A DNA stretch of 64,000 nt from Bacteroides sp. (GTDB lineage Bacteria; Bacteroidota; Bacteroidia; Bacteroidales; Bacteroidaceae), in NCBI GenBank assembly GCA_019416685.1, contig DXWV01000034.1:67003-131002 (forward strand). Reading direction: 5' to 3'. Made by a program: the position numbers and the translations under genes. Each line of letters opens with the position of its first letter. Position 1 is the first letter of the stretch. Below are positions 39,601 to 48,647 of the stretch, one piece after another. Under the pieces are notes generated by a model that worked only from the letters and a program-made list of their open reading frames with translations, was not told where the DNA came from and did not search any database.

Positions 39601-39810
39601 ATTAGGTGATGAAAGTTTCAAACTGAATACACCCTCATTATTAGTTATAGTAGCGTTATTCGTTCCTTTTTCTATTACTGTAGCCCCAATCAGACATTCT
39701 CCGGCTTCATCTACTACCACACCGCTTACATTTTTAATTTCAGCATATACTATTGCCGGAGCGAATAATATAAGTCCAATAAGCAAACAGACTCTACGTA
39801 GATGTTTCAT
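36619..39810 (-). CDS. SusC-like TonB-dependent transporter (pair A)
   Basis: The start is placed at 39810, where MKHLRRVCLLIGLILF begins a signal peptide; the frame is open to 39843. The protein (about 1063 aa) has the regulatory-like beta domain (VSGVVVDEAGECLIGATV), a TonB box LDAVVVVAYGTQKK, plug motifs (AAIAGKLPGLAT, FGVRGANGVILITTRRG) and a full barrel ending FSCGINFQF. It is the first gene of a five-gene transcript (SusC-SusD-SusC-SusD-GH99-like) driven by its own operator II promoter. Confidence 0.95.
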   Translation of the reverse strand: MKHLRRVCLLIGLILFAPAIVYAEIKNVSGVVVDEAGECLIGATVIEKGTNNATITNNEGVFSLKLSSPNPVLEISYIGYEKMTYPVKSSKVKIVMQVSAVSLDAVVVVAYGTQKKVTVTGSIASIGSEDIKKSAAPNITAAIAGKLPGLATIQSNGAPGKDDVTLFLRGAATYNDKSPLILVDGIPRQSIREIDANEVQAITVLKDASSTAVFGVRGANGVILITTRRGEKGKVSVNPSVAYSMQSFARKSTRRDSWDYVRMLNEARANEGAAPEFLPEEIAKFDAWRDGSGPSSVSDRYWYPNTDWQSIYFKDYASMVRANVDISGGSERLQYFINAGYVYQGGMYNTEPKSQLGYDPQAKMNRYNFRSNIDYSFNSRVKASFDLSSFIEKVNGTNGVQEALWGDAITARPTSPGPLTVAGFNVRENGTDAEGNVLVHEVRAGQVVHDPAQTLQSGYGNMNRSGYSLQTRSGVNAIGTLNVDLGFITKGLNAKGLVSFESRSNNITSALKGFVTYKYERHPSGLDEPIYTFDGDNEEDDQLSLGRSTSSNWFLNMQMQLNYNRTFNEKHDVTAMLLFQRDLREADGGDIPYNMVGLSVRGTYAFDSRYLMEVNMGYNGTEQFAPSKRFGFFPAFSLGWVISNEAFMANLRENGIISKLKLRASVGKVGNDGLGGTRFLYLDNISYHVDVNHIISLGNGGKISEKMLGNKNIHWETAWKQNYAIDLTLLKDLDLTFDYFIENRTDILIARKTVPVIAGLTQSQLPRVNMGEINNKGFEVTLSYKKYFTQHLSANISGNFSYTKNKVISADEAMLAKDYAYRYRDTGFSLGQNWGYVIDRSVDLEHGKDGSGFFNTNDDVAKSGLLYETGGGMPRPGDFIYKDLNGDNIINEKDMAPIKYSSLVPRINYGFSVGGSFKGIDFSVMFQGVGQYSKYYSGRGVFEEEGSKYFLDICDNRWTEERYANGEKITHPRLANSGSTSHVQNDYYIMDASYMRLKKAEIGYTFPSQFIKKAKMSNVRVYISGDNLCTWTNLLTKAFDPEQTSVLDYPLMRSFSCGINFQF

Positions 39811-39869
39811 TCGAAATTCAAATCTTTCAGAATTCATATACATTAAATTTTCGGTTATTTTTTATTGTG

Positions 39870-39936
39870 CAAAGTAAAGTAGTTCTAAAATAAGTCATGT
39901 TGCTATTCGTTCTAACAATTTATATATTTGTTCCAA
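39870..39936 (-). promoter_or_regulatory. Promoter and operator II upstream of the pair A SusC gene
   Basis: TTACTTTG (39870-39877, minus strand) is a one-mismatch -7 box. Thirty-one nt upstream are plus-strand GTTCTAA (39909-39915) and GTTCCAA (39930-39936), 21 bp apart. A further GTTCTAA at 39882 is out of phase (27 bp) and lies between operator and -7 box. Confidence 0.65.
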
Positions 39937-40007
39937 ACTTATATTGGCTGTGTTTATCAGCAAACAACACAACTAAAACTTCCCGATATACAGACTATCG
40001 GAACCCA

Positions 40008-41153
40008 TTATTTAAAAACCTTCTGAACAAATTCTGTAAGGTAAATACGCCAATTCAGCCAACCATGTCCTCCACCTGTTTCAAAATAAGTATAAGGGTA
40101 ATGGTTCTGATCTAAAAAATTTCGATAATCACGATTCGGTCCATATAGAAAATCTGAATTACCAATTCCAATCCAATACAACTTGGGCTTCTTGTCAAAT
40201 TGTATCTTCAATTTAACCTCAGCATTATTATAAATATCACTGTATACGCCTTTTTCGGGGGTAATGGCAGCAGAAAACAATCCGATATAATCAAAGACAT
40301 CCGGATACTGAGCAGAAATAAACTTAGCATGATATCCGCCCATCGATAATCCGCAAATAGCACGGTGTGACTTCTTACGATATGTCCGATAATGCGTATC
40401 AACATAGTCTACAATATCGGGAAATGAACTTTCGAACGTCCCTTCCATTGTTTTTGGCAAGTCGGGTGTCGGAGGAATAAAGCCAAGTGAAGATTCTCCG
40501 GGAGCTGCTTCCTGAGCCACATTCCCATTAGGTATGACCACAATCATAGGTTTCGCCTTTCCGGCAGCAATCAGATTGTCTAATATCTGGGTAGCCCGTC
40601 CTAAAGCCATCCATGCTTCTTCATCTCCTCCCATACCATGTAACAAATACAGTACAGGATATTTTTTATTTGAACCAGCATCATAACCGGCAGGCGTATA
40701 AACTATAAGCCGGCGTTTCATATTCAAAGTCGGACTATTATACCATAAACGCGATACTGCTCCATGAGGCACTGCATTTACCTTATAAAGACTTCCGGGA
40801 TCACCTCCCACAATAAAAATATTCATTATTGTCGAGACATCACGAATCATATATACATTAGATGGATCCAACATTCTCACCCCGTCGACAATAAAAAAAT
40901 AGCTGTACAATTCTGAAACCAATGTATCAGGAGTCGTAAACTCCCAGACTCCATCTTCATTTTTCTTCAAGTCCGCACTTCCGGAAGGAAAACAATCACT
41001 CCCAATTCTCACCTGAGCTACATGAGCTGGAGTCACCAAACGAAAAGTAACCCGGTTATCATCATGAATTTCAGGAGAAACAACGGCTTTCCCTTGAGCG
41101 AATAATAGCATACAAACCATTAAAGCACTCGTTAACAAAAAAAATCTTCTCAT
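40008..41153 (-). CDS. CE1-like secreted carbohydrate esterase (esterase D family)
   Basis: This is a 381-aa protein with a signal peptide (to about residue 20), an N-terminal Ig-like domain of the esterase-associated type (residues about 25-118) and an alpha/beta-hydrolase domain. The probable catalytic triad is Ser270 in GLSMGG, Asp334 in GNSDF and His363 in GGHGW. An LLHGMGGDEEAW segment provides the oxyanion-hole region. CE1-type enzymes remove acetyl or feruloyl groups from polysaccharides. It is the last gene of the seven-gene operon that starts at 52685, so it probably strips ester decorations before the glycosidases act. Acyl specificity cannot be told. Confidence 0.87.
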   Translation of the reverse strand: MRRFFLLTSALMVCMLLFAQGKAVVSPEIHDDNRVTFRLVTPAHVAQVRIGSDCFPSGSADLKKNEDGVWEFTTPDTLVSELYSYFFIVDGVRMLDPSNVYMIRDVSTIMNIFIVGGDPGSLYKVNAVPHGAVSRLWYNSPTLNMKRRLIVYTPAGYDAGSNKKYPVLYLLHGMGGDEEAWMALGRATQILDNLIAAGKAKPMIVVIPNGNVAQEAAPGESSLGFIPPTPDLPKTMEGTFESSFPDIVDYVDTHYRTYRKKSHRAICGLSMGGYHAKFISAQYPDVFDYIGLFSAAITPEKGVYSDIYNNAEVKLKIQFDKKPKLYWIGIGNSDFLYGPNRDYRNFLDQNHYPYTYFETGGGHGWLNWRIYLTEFVQKVFK

Positions 41154-41199
41154 ATTAATTATTTTAAATCTTAATTACGCAATAAGCAGACATTACTTC

Positions 41200-42768
41200 T
41201 CATTTGAATACACTTATTACTTTCGCATAGTTGTATCCATATTTATCATAAACCTGAGATAAATGTTTTAACCGCTGTAGGAAATCGCAATAATTCATCC
41301 GTTCGGACACTGACCATTGAACCTCAGACAAAGCTGCAAGTCTGGGTAACAACATAAATTGAACTCTATTGAATGTTGGTATATATTCCGTCCAAACATT
41401 TGCTTGGACACCTAATATATGAGATAACTTTACTGCATCAACCCCTTCGGGAATCGGATTTAAAGCATACACCTTGTCTATTGGCGTTACTTTCTCCTGA
41501 TCATAATCAAAATAGCAGTGTGATGTCGGAGAAAGTATGGCATCATGCCCTTGATTGACTGCCTCAATAGCACCATTCATACCACGCCAAGAATGAACTG
41601 TCGCATTCGGACCTAATCCACCTTCAAGTATCTCATCCCAACCAATAACTTTACGCCCTTTCTTTGCCAGAAAATTCTCTATCGATACCATTATATAGCT
41701 TTGTAATTTCTGCTCAGCTGAGTGTTTTGAATCCGGCACTATTCCCAATTCTTTTATTTTATCCTGGCATTTTTGACATTTTTGCCAACGTTGTTTGGGG
41801 CATTCATCGCCACCGATATGAATATATTCTGATGGAAACAAGTCTACAATTTCGGAAAAGACATCATATAAGAAGCGCATTGTTTCCTGCTTTCCGGCAC
41901 ACAATACATCTGCCGGTCCGCCCCATACTTCACATACTTTATACGGACCACCCGTACATCCTAATTCCGGGTATGAAGCTAATGCTGCAGCTGTATGCCC
42001 CGGAATGTCTATTTCAGGAATAATAGTAATATACCGTTCTTTTGCATAGTTTACTATATCGCGTATTTCTTCTTGCGTGTAAAATCCACAATGGGGCTTA
42101 CCATCTCCCGTGGTTTGTGAGCGACAAGAACCAACTGAAGTCAATTGAGGCCGCGACTTTATTTCAATCCTCCACCCCTGATCATCCGAAAGATGCCAAT
42201 GAAATCGATTTACATTATGAAGCGCTATAATATCTATATACTGTTTTATCGAATCTGCCGGAAAGAAATGCCTTGCAACATCAAGATGTACTCCCCGGTA
42301 ACCAAAGCGGGGACTATCTTCTACCTTGCCCGATGGAATCTCTATTTTATTGGCTCGTACAACCGGTAGTGCTTTCCGTAACGTCTGCATCCCATAAAAA
42401 ACTCCTGCTGAAGAATTTCCTGTTATACGTATTTCTTTCTTGTTGACGGTCAAAGTATATTTTTCCGGATTACCGGATATATCTTTTTCCAATACAAGTT
42501 TTATCACATTGTTTTTCTGTTGTTTATCAGTCAATTTTAATGTAAGGCCTGTAATATCCAAAATATACTGTTGAAGAAATGAAGCATTATGTTCTTGACC
42601 CTCTTCATAATATATCTTACTTCTACCATTCAGAATGAATGGAGCGGACGAACCGACTTCAATTGTTTGTGGAATGGGTATCACATTAAAATTAGCTTTC
42701 GGCTCAATTGCAAATACGCTATTTAAACCGGCAAATAACAATATAACTGCTATGATTATACTTTTCAT
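41200..42768 (-). CDS. GH20 beta-N-acetylhexosaminidase (secreted)
   Basis: This is a 522-aa protein with a signal peptide (to about residue 20), a GH20b domain and a catalytic barrel with FGYRGVHLDVARHFFP, HWHLSDDQGWRIEIK, PEIDIPGH and the catalytic pair Asp321-Glu322 in IHIGGDECPKQRW. The enzyme uses substrate-assisted catalysis through the N-acetyl group and removes terminal beta-GlcNAc or beta-GalNAc. Its presence in the operon indicates the target glycan carries an amino sugar, unlike the left-block pectin system. It lies 46 bp before the esterase and 9 bp after GH78. Confidence 0.94.
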   Translation of the reverse strand: MKSIIIAVILLFAGLNSVFAIEPKANFNVIPIPQTIEVGSSAPFILNGRSKIYYEEGQEHNASFLQQYILDITGLTLKLTDKQQKNNVIKLVLEKDISGNPEKYTLTVNKKEIRITGNSSAGVFYGMQTLRKALPVVRANKIEIPSGKVEDSPRFGYRGVHLDVARHFFPADSIKQYIDIIALHNVNRFHWHLSDDQGWRIEIKSRPQLTSVGSCRSQTTGDGKPHCGFYTQEEIRDIVNYAKERYITIIPEIDIPGHTAAALASYPELGCTGGPYKVCEVWGGPADVLCAGKQETMRFLYDVFSEIVDLFPSEYIHIGGDECPKQRWQKCQKCQDKIKELGIVPDSKHSAEQKLQSYIMVSIENFLAKKGRKVIGWDEILEGGLGPNATVHSWRGMNGAIEAVNQGHDAILSPTSHCYFDYDQEKVTPIDKVYALNPIPEGVDAVKLSHILGVQANVWTEYIPTFNRVQFMLLPRLAALSEVQWSVSERMNYCDFLQRLKHLSQVYDKYGYNYAKVISVFK

Positions 42769-42777
42769 AAAATAGAA

Positions 42778-45588
42778 TTATTGATTATCAACTTTGAATT
42801 TATATACTCCTTGCGGAACTTCGACCACGTAGTATCCGTCTTGTAAACCTGAGAATTTGATTGTATCAGAAGTTCGAACCAATGTGTTGCTCTCGGTCAC
42901 TTTCGAACCAACACTTGAGGTTACCGGAATATGTATCGTTGCGGTACTTCCTACCGGGACTGTCACATTCATTTCCAGGTTATTGCCAATTTGTTTAATC
43001 TCAGATATTACTTTTCCATAAGGTGTAATATGGGAATAGTAAATATCGGGGAGCTGTTTATTCAGAATTGGCTTTATAATAATATGTTTATATCCAGGTT
43101 TATCCACATCCGCATTCACTCCGGCAAGTATTCTGTAAAACCAGGTAAGTCCTCCTCCGAACATCGGATGATTATGAGAATCTCTTCCGTTCCATTGTTC
43201 CCATGTAACAGTGGCTCCTTGCTTTATCCAATTTCCGAAACCGGGAAAATCTTCCTGATTCATTGCGGCATATGCAATATCGTTAAGCCCATTCAATGCT
43301 AATGTTTCGAAGAAAAATTGCGTACCGTAAATACCGGTATTGAGATGATTGTTATATTTCACAGAGATTTCTTGTTTTAAAGTCTCCACAACATCGTCAT
43401 ACCGATCTTCCGGTACACCCAAAACCAAGGCATATACGTTACTTCCGAAATCGCCATAAGATTTAACTTCTTCGTTATAAAACTTTTCATTGAATGCTTT
43501 CTTTACATTACCGGCAAGCAGCGAATAATATTTGGCATCACCTTGTAATCCCATTACCTTGGCGGCTTTTGACGTAAAATCAGCACAACGCCATAAATAA
43601 AATGTATGTACAAGCTCTGAAGACGGATTGTCAAATGACGGAGCCCAATCACCTAAATTAAGCCAATAATTCGGTTGAGTCGAATTAAGATTAGAACGTT
43701 GTGCCAACATAGTACCATCCGGAGTAAGCCACGTAAGCATATAGCGCACTTGCTCCTTCATAGCAAAGTAATTGTCTTCTATCATTTTCTTATCGCCATA
43801 GTGTATATAAAATTCCCATGGCATGATATTCATTGCAGCCCCCCAAGGGACTCCCCCCCCACAACCCGGCTGCCAGGGAGCTCCATTCGGCACATAACCG
43901 GTCTCTATATTTTGAACGTCCCTCATATCGCGAATCCATTTCTGATAAAAAGCAGCAGCATCAAAATTATGCATTACTGTAACACATGCTACTTGTCCGT
44001 CACCTGTATATGGCGAACGCTCACGATGGGGGCAGTCACTGGCTATACCACCGTGCATATTATCGATTTGGCTTTGCTGCCAAATCTGGTTTATTTTATT
44101 AAACAGTTCATTGGAAGTTCTGAATTCAGCATTAATTTCGACATCTGTATTCACAGCTTCCGCCGTTATATTTTTAACTGAAATGTCTCGTATCCCCGAT
44201 ATGATGGCTTTACTAAAAACATACCATGTAAACCGGGGTGCATAATTTTCTTTTCCCGTTCCTTTAAAAATATATCGATATACCCCAAGCGGAGATTCAC
44301 AGATATACTTCACATTTAATGTATCCCCCCTATTACCTTTAATATCCTTGAAACGAATCCAACCGGAAATTTCTTTTGCAAAATCAACTTCATAAGTGCC
44401 ATCATCCAACTTCTTTAGCGATACAGGTTTTAGAACTTCCGTTATTTTATCTGTTGGAGCTGTATTTGCTGTCAATTTTCCATCAGGAGCTTTCCGATAT
44501 ACGGCATTTTTCCAGTCAGCATCATCACAGCCGACATTACACCAGTCCTTAATCTCCCTATTAGCATCATATACTTCACCGTCAAACACACCATCAACCA
44601 AAATTGGCGATTCTGTCACTTTCCAGGTATTATCCGTACAGATCATTTCTTTTGCTCCATCGGCATATATTACTTCTATCTGACATAAAAAACGGGGTGA
44701 ACCAAACGGACATACCCAACTCGTAGAACAATCATAAAACCCATTTCCCAATATTGCTCCTGCTACGTTCTCTTTTTTATTGAGCATTTTTGTTATATCA
44801 TAAGCCAGATACATGACACGATAATCCCGAAATTTGTTATCAATAGAAATTCCGTAATTCTTAATATCCTCCCGTACGCTATAATTCGTAAAATTGGGCA
44901 CTAAATAATCATCCCCGACTTTCTCTCCATTCATATAAAACTCGAAGTAACCCAACCCCGTAACAAAAGCTTTTGCGGAAACAACATCTCCCTTCAAATT
45001 AAATGCCTTACGAAATAACGGAGCCGCATAACTCCTTTGTTTATACTCCACAGGACTGAGCACTTTTCTCGGAGCCTCCCCTTGCCAAGGAACTCCGATC
45101 CATTTTGCCTTCCATTCATCGGAACTCAAAAGTCCCATCCCCCAATAGGCCGGAGAACTCCATTCCGAAGCTTTCCCATTATTATCCCAAACCATCACCC
45201 GCCACCAATAATCTTTAGCCGACTGCAGTTGAACACCATTATAATTTATCAAATGCGAATCGGAAGATATTCGTTTTCCACTATCCCATGCATCATACTC
45301 CCCTTTCACTAACTTTTCTTTTGAAGTAGACACCACAATACGATATGCTTGTTGAGATAATCCACGATCACGTGCCGAAGCCGCTTCATTTATCCAGGAG
45401 AGTCGTGGTGACAATGAACCAACAACTTTCGGATTATCCATATATTCACATTTTAAAGTCCCGGGAATGATTTTTCCAAAAGCCATAGTAGTGAACGCAA
45501 ACAGCATCACTCCTAAGTAAAAAGCACCATATATGCCTCGTCTGCCGGGAGCCTGAGACAATTTTATTCTAAATTTATTTATAGTCAT
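42778..45588 (-). CDS. GH78 alpha-L-rhamnosidase, full-length type
   Basis: This 936-aa protein has an N-terminal Ig domain (SPRLSWINEA, WDSGKRI, YWWRVMVWDNNG), a jelly-roll carbohydrate-binding domain (FVTGLGYFEFYMNGEKVGD), and an (alpha/alpha)6 barrel with the classical GH78 signature SDCPHRERSPYTGD (about residues 517-530), plus WNGRDSHNHPMFGGG. The C-terminal beta-sandwich is complete. It should release alpha-L-rhamnose. The export signal is a hydrophobic segment at about residues 20-36 after a basic N-terminus. It is the fifth gene of the seven-gene operon, 9 bp from GH20 and 3 bp from the upstream gene. Confidence 0.94.
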   Translation of the reverse strand: MTINKFRIKLSQAPGRRGIYGAFYLGVMLFAFTTMAFGKIIPGTLKCEYMDNPKVVGSLSPRLSWINEAASARDRGLSQQAYRIVVSTSKEKLVKGEYDAWDSGKRISSDSHLINYNGVQLQSAKDYWWRVMVWDNNGKASEWSSPAYWGMGLLSSDEWKAKWIGVPWQGEAPRKVLSPVEYKQRSYAAPLFRKAFNLKGDVVSAKAFVTGLGYFEFYMNGEKVGDDYLVPNFTNYSVREDIKNYGISIDNKFRDYRVMYLAYDITKMLNKKENVAGAILGNGFYDCSTSWVCPFGSPRFLCQIEVIYADGAKEMICTDNTWKVTESPILVDGVFDGEVYDANREIKDWCNVGCDDADWKNAVYRKAPDGKLTANTAPTDKITEVLKPVSLKKLDDGTYEVDFAKEISGWIRFKDIKGNRGDTLNVKYICESPLGVYRYIFKGTGKENYAPRFTWYVFSKAIISGIRDISVKNITAEAVNTDVEINAEFRTSNELFNKINQIWQQSQIDNMHGGIASDCPHRERSPYTGDGQVACVTVMHNFDAAAFYQKWIRDMRDVQNIETGYVPNGAPWQPGCGGGVPWGAAMNIMPWEFYIHYGDKKMIEDNYFAMKEQVRYMLTWLTPDGTMLAQRSNLNSTQPNYWLNLGDWAPSFDNPSSELVHTFYLWRCADFTSKAAKVMGLQGDAKYYSLLAGNVKKAFNEKFYNEEVKSYGDFGSNVYALVLGVPEDRYDDVVETLKQEISVKYNNHLNTGIYGTQFFFETLALNGLNDIAYAAMNQEDFPGFGNWIKQGATVTWEQWNGRDSHNHPMFGGGLTWFYRILAGVNADVDKPGYKHIIIKPILNKQLPDIYYSHITPYGKVISEIKQIGNNLEMNVTVPVGSTATIHIPVTSSVGSKVTESNTLVRTSDTIKFSGLQDGYYVVEVPQGVYKFKVDNQ

Positions 45589-45591
45589 CGC

Positions 45592-47265
45592 TTAGTTTTT
45601 AAATAATAAAGACATTTCTTCTCCATTGGGTTCTATCTTGAATATTCGACCGGAGGAGTCTTTACAGTCAACAAAGGTTCCTCCTTTACACGAAATCTTA
45701 TACCCAAATGCTTTTTCTTTGGAATTAATATAAGAACTGCAAATATCTGTGAAAGGTAACTTGGTTCCCGGCACAACCGAAAGCTCCAAATACCACTTAA
45801 AATCAGAGTGATTCCCGATAATACACTTCATTCTAACCTTATCTTCATCAAATGCCATCATAAACGATGAGTTCGGCATATCTAAAGGCCATTCTACCAA
45901 AAGACGTTCTCCTTTATGACTAATTTTCGGAGCTCCTCCCTTCGCTTCAACCATTTGACCATTTTCATTGGTATAAAAGAGCCGAAGCCCCGCCATTTTA
46001 TGATCTGAACTCCACATATTTCCATCAACAAAAGGCAACGTAGTATATACACAAGTCGATGACGTACAGGGTTTGTCAATATAATCGGAAGCATATTTTT
46101 CATTAAACAGATGTATATCTCTGAATCTAAAAGAACTTCCTTCCCAAAGCAAATTTGCCCGATAATACTTACTATTGTACCATACCGTCTTCTTATCGTT
46201 TCCCTTATAATCAGTAAGTGCACTAATTGCTGTTGGCGGAGTTGTTGAGAAATTATCTTTATACCATTTCCCTGTTTCAGATAAGGTTTCCACACGAATT
46301 ATATCATTTTTCTGTAATTCAGACAATAGTGGTATCTGAATTTCCAATCCCTTTTTCATTGCTCCCCAGGTAAACGAATTTTCTTGTCCGGCCTGAGTAT
46401 ATGAAAACGTCATACAGGGATCTTTAAACATAGAGTTAAAAAACCATTCCACCCAGGGTTTAGAACCACCGGCACCTCCATATACAGGTTCTAAGGTTAC
46501 TACCCCTTGATAATTTCCGCCTATCCCCAGGTCATATTGATAGATCGGATCACTACCCAACATACGAAATACCGGAACCTGAATCTGGCCATTCTTCGTC
46601 TGTGCCGGCATATATGCATTCCTCCTGCTGGGATAATATCCTTGTCCCCAATATCCGCCCCACATTGTATACCCATCGGTACCTATCTGGTCTCTACAGT
46701 TACAAGATGCTACTATATGATATTTATCATACATGTATGCTAAAGTATGAGCATCTATAAACCAACAACCTATTGCCGTTGGATATTTGCCGAATATTTC
46801 TTTAAACTTCTCCATATACACATCTACAAGCTTTTCCCGTTCTTCCGGTGTATAGCCGGTAGCAAACCCCACATCTGCATGCCAATCCCAGGGATACCGC
46901 CCACGCCACTTTAATCCGGCAGCCTCTACATGGGGCTGGGTAATTTCCCACCATCCTCCTATCTCCGTACCTGGAAATGTTTCGTTCTTTAGCAAGTTCT
47001 GATAAGAAGATGAGATTAAAGCATCATATTGCAATAAGTATGTCCCCTTAATGTTATAATGATTTAATAATTTGACCTGTTCGGCAACTGTTTCGTACAA
47101 AACTTTATCAGTAATAGCATCAATACGGGGTTCAGTCTGCCGAATGAAATTAATTACATTGACAATTCTGGGAGTAGAAGTATCTCCTCCTTTTGCATTT
47201 ATTTCTATTCCGAAAATCGTGAAAAGTAAGATTAGAATATATAATCTCTTTAACAATGTCGTCAT
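45592..47265 (-). CDS. Secreted protein with deacetylase/GH57-like barrel, function unknown
   Basis: This is a 557-aa protein with a signal peptide (to about residue 24). The N-terminal about 240 residues (VNVINFIRQTEPR, LLNHYNIKGTYLLQYDAL, GGWWEITQPHV, YPWDWHADVGFATG, CWFIDAHTLAYM) have the layout of a glycoside hydrolase/deacetylase (beta/alpha)7 barrel, with candidate metal or catalytic residues in DWHAD and FIDAHT. The C-terminal half is beta-rich. I recognise no named family. It sits between GH37-like and GH78 genes in the operon (3 bp from GH78), so an activity on the same glycan, hydrolysis or deacetylation, is inferred. Confidence 0.6.
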   Translation of the reverse strand: MTTLLKRLYILILLFTIFGIEINAKGGDTSTPRIVNVINFIRQTEPRIDAITDKVLYETVAEQVKLLNHYNIKGTYLLQYDALISSSYQNLLKNETFPGTEIGGWWEITQPHVEAAGLKWRGRYPWDWHADVGFATGYTPEEREKLVDVYMEKFKEIFGKYPTAIGCWFIDAHTLAYMYDKYHIVASCNCRDQIGTDGYTMWGGYWGQGYYPSRRNAYMPAQTKNGQIQVPVFRMLGSDPIYQYDLGIGGNYQGVVTLEPVYGGAGGSKPWVEWFFNSMFKDPCMTFSYTQAGQENSFTWGAMKKGLEIQIPLLSELQKNDIIRVETLSETGKWYKDNFSTTPPTAISALTDYKGNDKKTVWYNSKYYRANLLWEGSSFRFRDIHLFNEKYASDYIDKPCTSSTCVYTTLPFVDGNMWSSDHKMAGLRLFYTNENGQMVEAKGGAPKISHKGERLLVEWPLDMPNSSFMMAFDEDKVRMKCIIGNHSDFKWYLELSVVPGTKLPFTDICSSYINSKEKAFGYKISCKGGTFVDCKDSSGRIFKIEPNGEEMSLLFKN

Positions 47266-47321
47266 GGTTTTGATATTAAAAAGTTTGTAATTATGATTAT
47301 TAACAAAGAGGTGTAATCTGG

Positions 47322-48623
47322 TTATTTATAGCAGTAATCAAATGCGAATATATAAACGCCGGCAGTCCATCCCATAAAAGCCCCAGGCATTGTATATTCA
47401 TCTTTCACATCTATATCACCACTGACTGCATTATATTTTTCCCACAAATTCCCGGTTCTTTTATAAATGTCAGCCATACTAAGGACATATTTTTGGGCTA
47501 TTCTGTAAGATGCTTCTTTATAGCCGTAATTATCAAGCCCCTTTATTGCCAGGTAGTTAAGTGCAGCCCAGCCATTCGGATAATCCCATTGATACGATCT
47601 GATACGATCGCTATTTGCACAAGCAGCCACTCCATTTGCACACTCAAGTTTACCCAAATTACGATATATTGCCCTTGCTTGTTTTTTACCGGCTAACCTG
47701 ACAAACAAAGTGTTGAATATGGCAGCCGACAGAATAGGTGAACGACGGTTGTGTATGTAGTCGTAGTCATAATAAAGCATATCTTCCGGATTCAGACATA
47801 GCTTATCCATTAAAGTCTTACGTCGCGATGCGGTCTTAACCCATTTTTGGTATTCTCCAAGACCTATTTCTTTATAGAAATAGGCAAAATTATGTTCGTA
47901 TGCATAAAGATTAGCATTGAGGTCTATCGGGTTAAAGTCCTCACATCTTGAGTCGAAACGAGGATTAAAATCCCAGCCCGATTCTGCTTCGGCAAGAAAA
48001 TGAGATGCTACGGCCAAACGCTCTTCATCGTTATTACATTCATTTTGGTTTAACCCAAGTCTACCTGCCACATAATAATAAAAAGACATCAACGAACTTT
48101 TATCTGCATGATTCGAATATCGATTCAATCCGTTAGAGGTAATACGTTCAGTCATCCAGAATTTATATTCTTTTTCAAGAATCTTACAAGCATACGACAG
48201 CCATATTTTATCATGAGTCAGCTCATATACCTCTCTAACCATCATACTTGCGTAGGGTGGCTGTGATCTGTTCAGCATTCCTTCATTGGTAGCATTCGGC
48301 ATATATCCGAATCTGTCGATCATTACCAGAATATTATCAATATTATTTTTTGCTTGTTCTATATTTCCGTCAAGCAGAAGTCCTACATTGGTGAAGTATG
48401 TATCCCAATAAAATAAATTTTGGAAACCATTTACAATACAAGGTACACTGAATGGATAAGGCAACGCAAAGTTACCTAAAGTATCATTCTTACATACACG
48501 TATTGTTTTAGGCATATCACGATCAATATATGCCCTAAGATTCCTCACATTGTCAGGAATTTGCGTTTGCGCCACACTTGTCAAAGAACAAACAAAGAAA
48601 ATTATACAAAAAAAACTCTTCAT
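47322..48623 (-). CDS. GH37 (trehalase-family)-like secreted glycosidase
   Basis: This is a 433-aa protein with a signal peptide (to about residue 19). It aligns with GH37 alpha,alpha-trehalases through FQNLFYWDTYF, ESGWDFNPRF (Asp218, the general-acid position), QWDYPNGWAALNY and LWEKYN (Glu395, the base position). The first trehalase signature, normally PGGRFxExYxWD, is reduced to a variant ending in FYWD. It is also shorter than bacterial trehalases (about 540 aa). In a PUL with rhamnosidases, trehalose is an unlikely substrate. An inverting alpha-glucosidase-type activity on a side chain is more likely. It is third in the operon, 24 bp from GH3. Confidence 0.82.
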   Translation of the reverse strand: MKSFFCIIFFVCSLTSVAQTQIPDNVRNLRAYIDRDMPKTIRVCKNDTLGNFALPYPFSVPCIVNGFQNLFYWDTYFTNVGLLLDGNIEQAKNNIDNILVMIDRFGYMPNATNEGMLNRSQPPYASMMVREVYELTHDKIWLSYACKILEKEYKFWMTERITSNGLNRYSNHADKSSLMSFYYYVAGRLGLNQNECNNDEERLAVASHFLAEAESGWDFNPRFDSRCEDFNPIDLNANLYAYEHNFAYFYKEIGLGEYQKWVKTASRRKTLMDKLCLNPEDMLYYDYDYIHNRRSPILSAAIFNTLFVRLAGKKQARAIYRNLGKLECANGVAACANSDRIRSYQWDYPNGWAALNYLAIKGLDNYGYKEASYRIAQKYVLSMADIYKRTGNLWEKYNAVSGDIDVKDEYTMPGAFMGWTAGVYIFAFDYCYK

Positions 48624-48647
48624 ATTAGTTGTTATGATTCATAGTAT

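Noticed and set aside
39882..39888. Third GTTCTAA heptamer near the pair A SusC promoter
   Set aside because: It is 27 bp from the neighbouring unit, out of the 21-bp phase, and lies between operator and -7 box.
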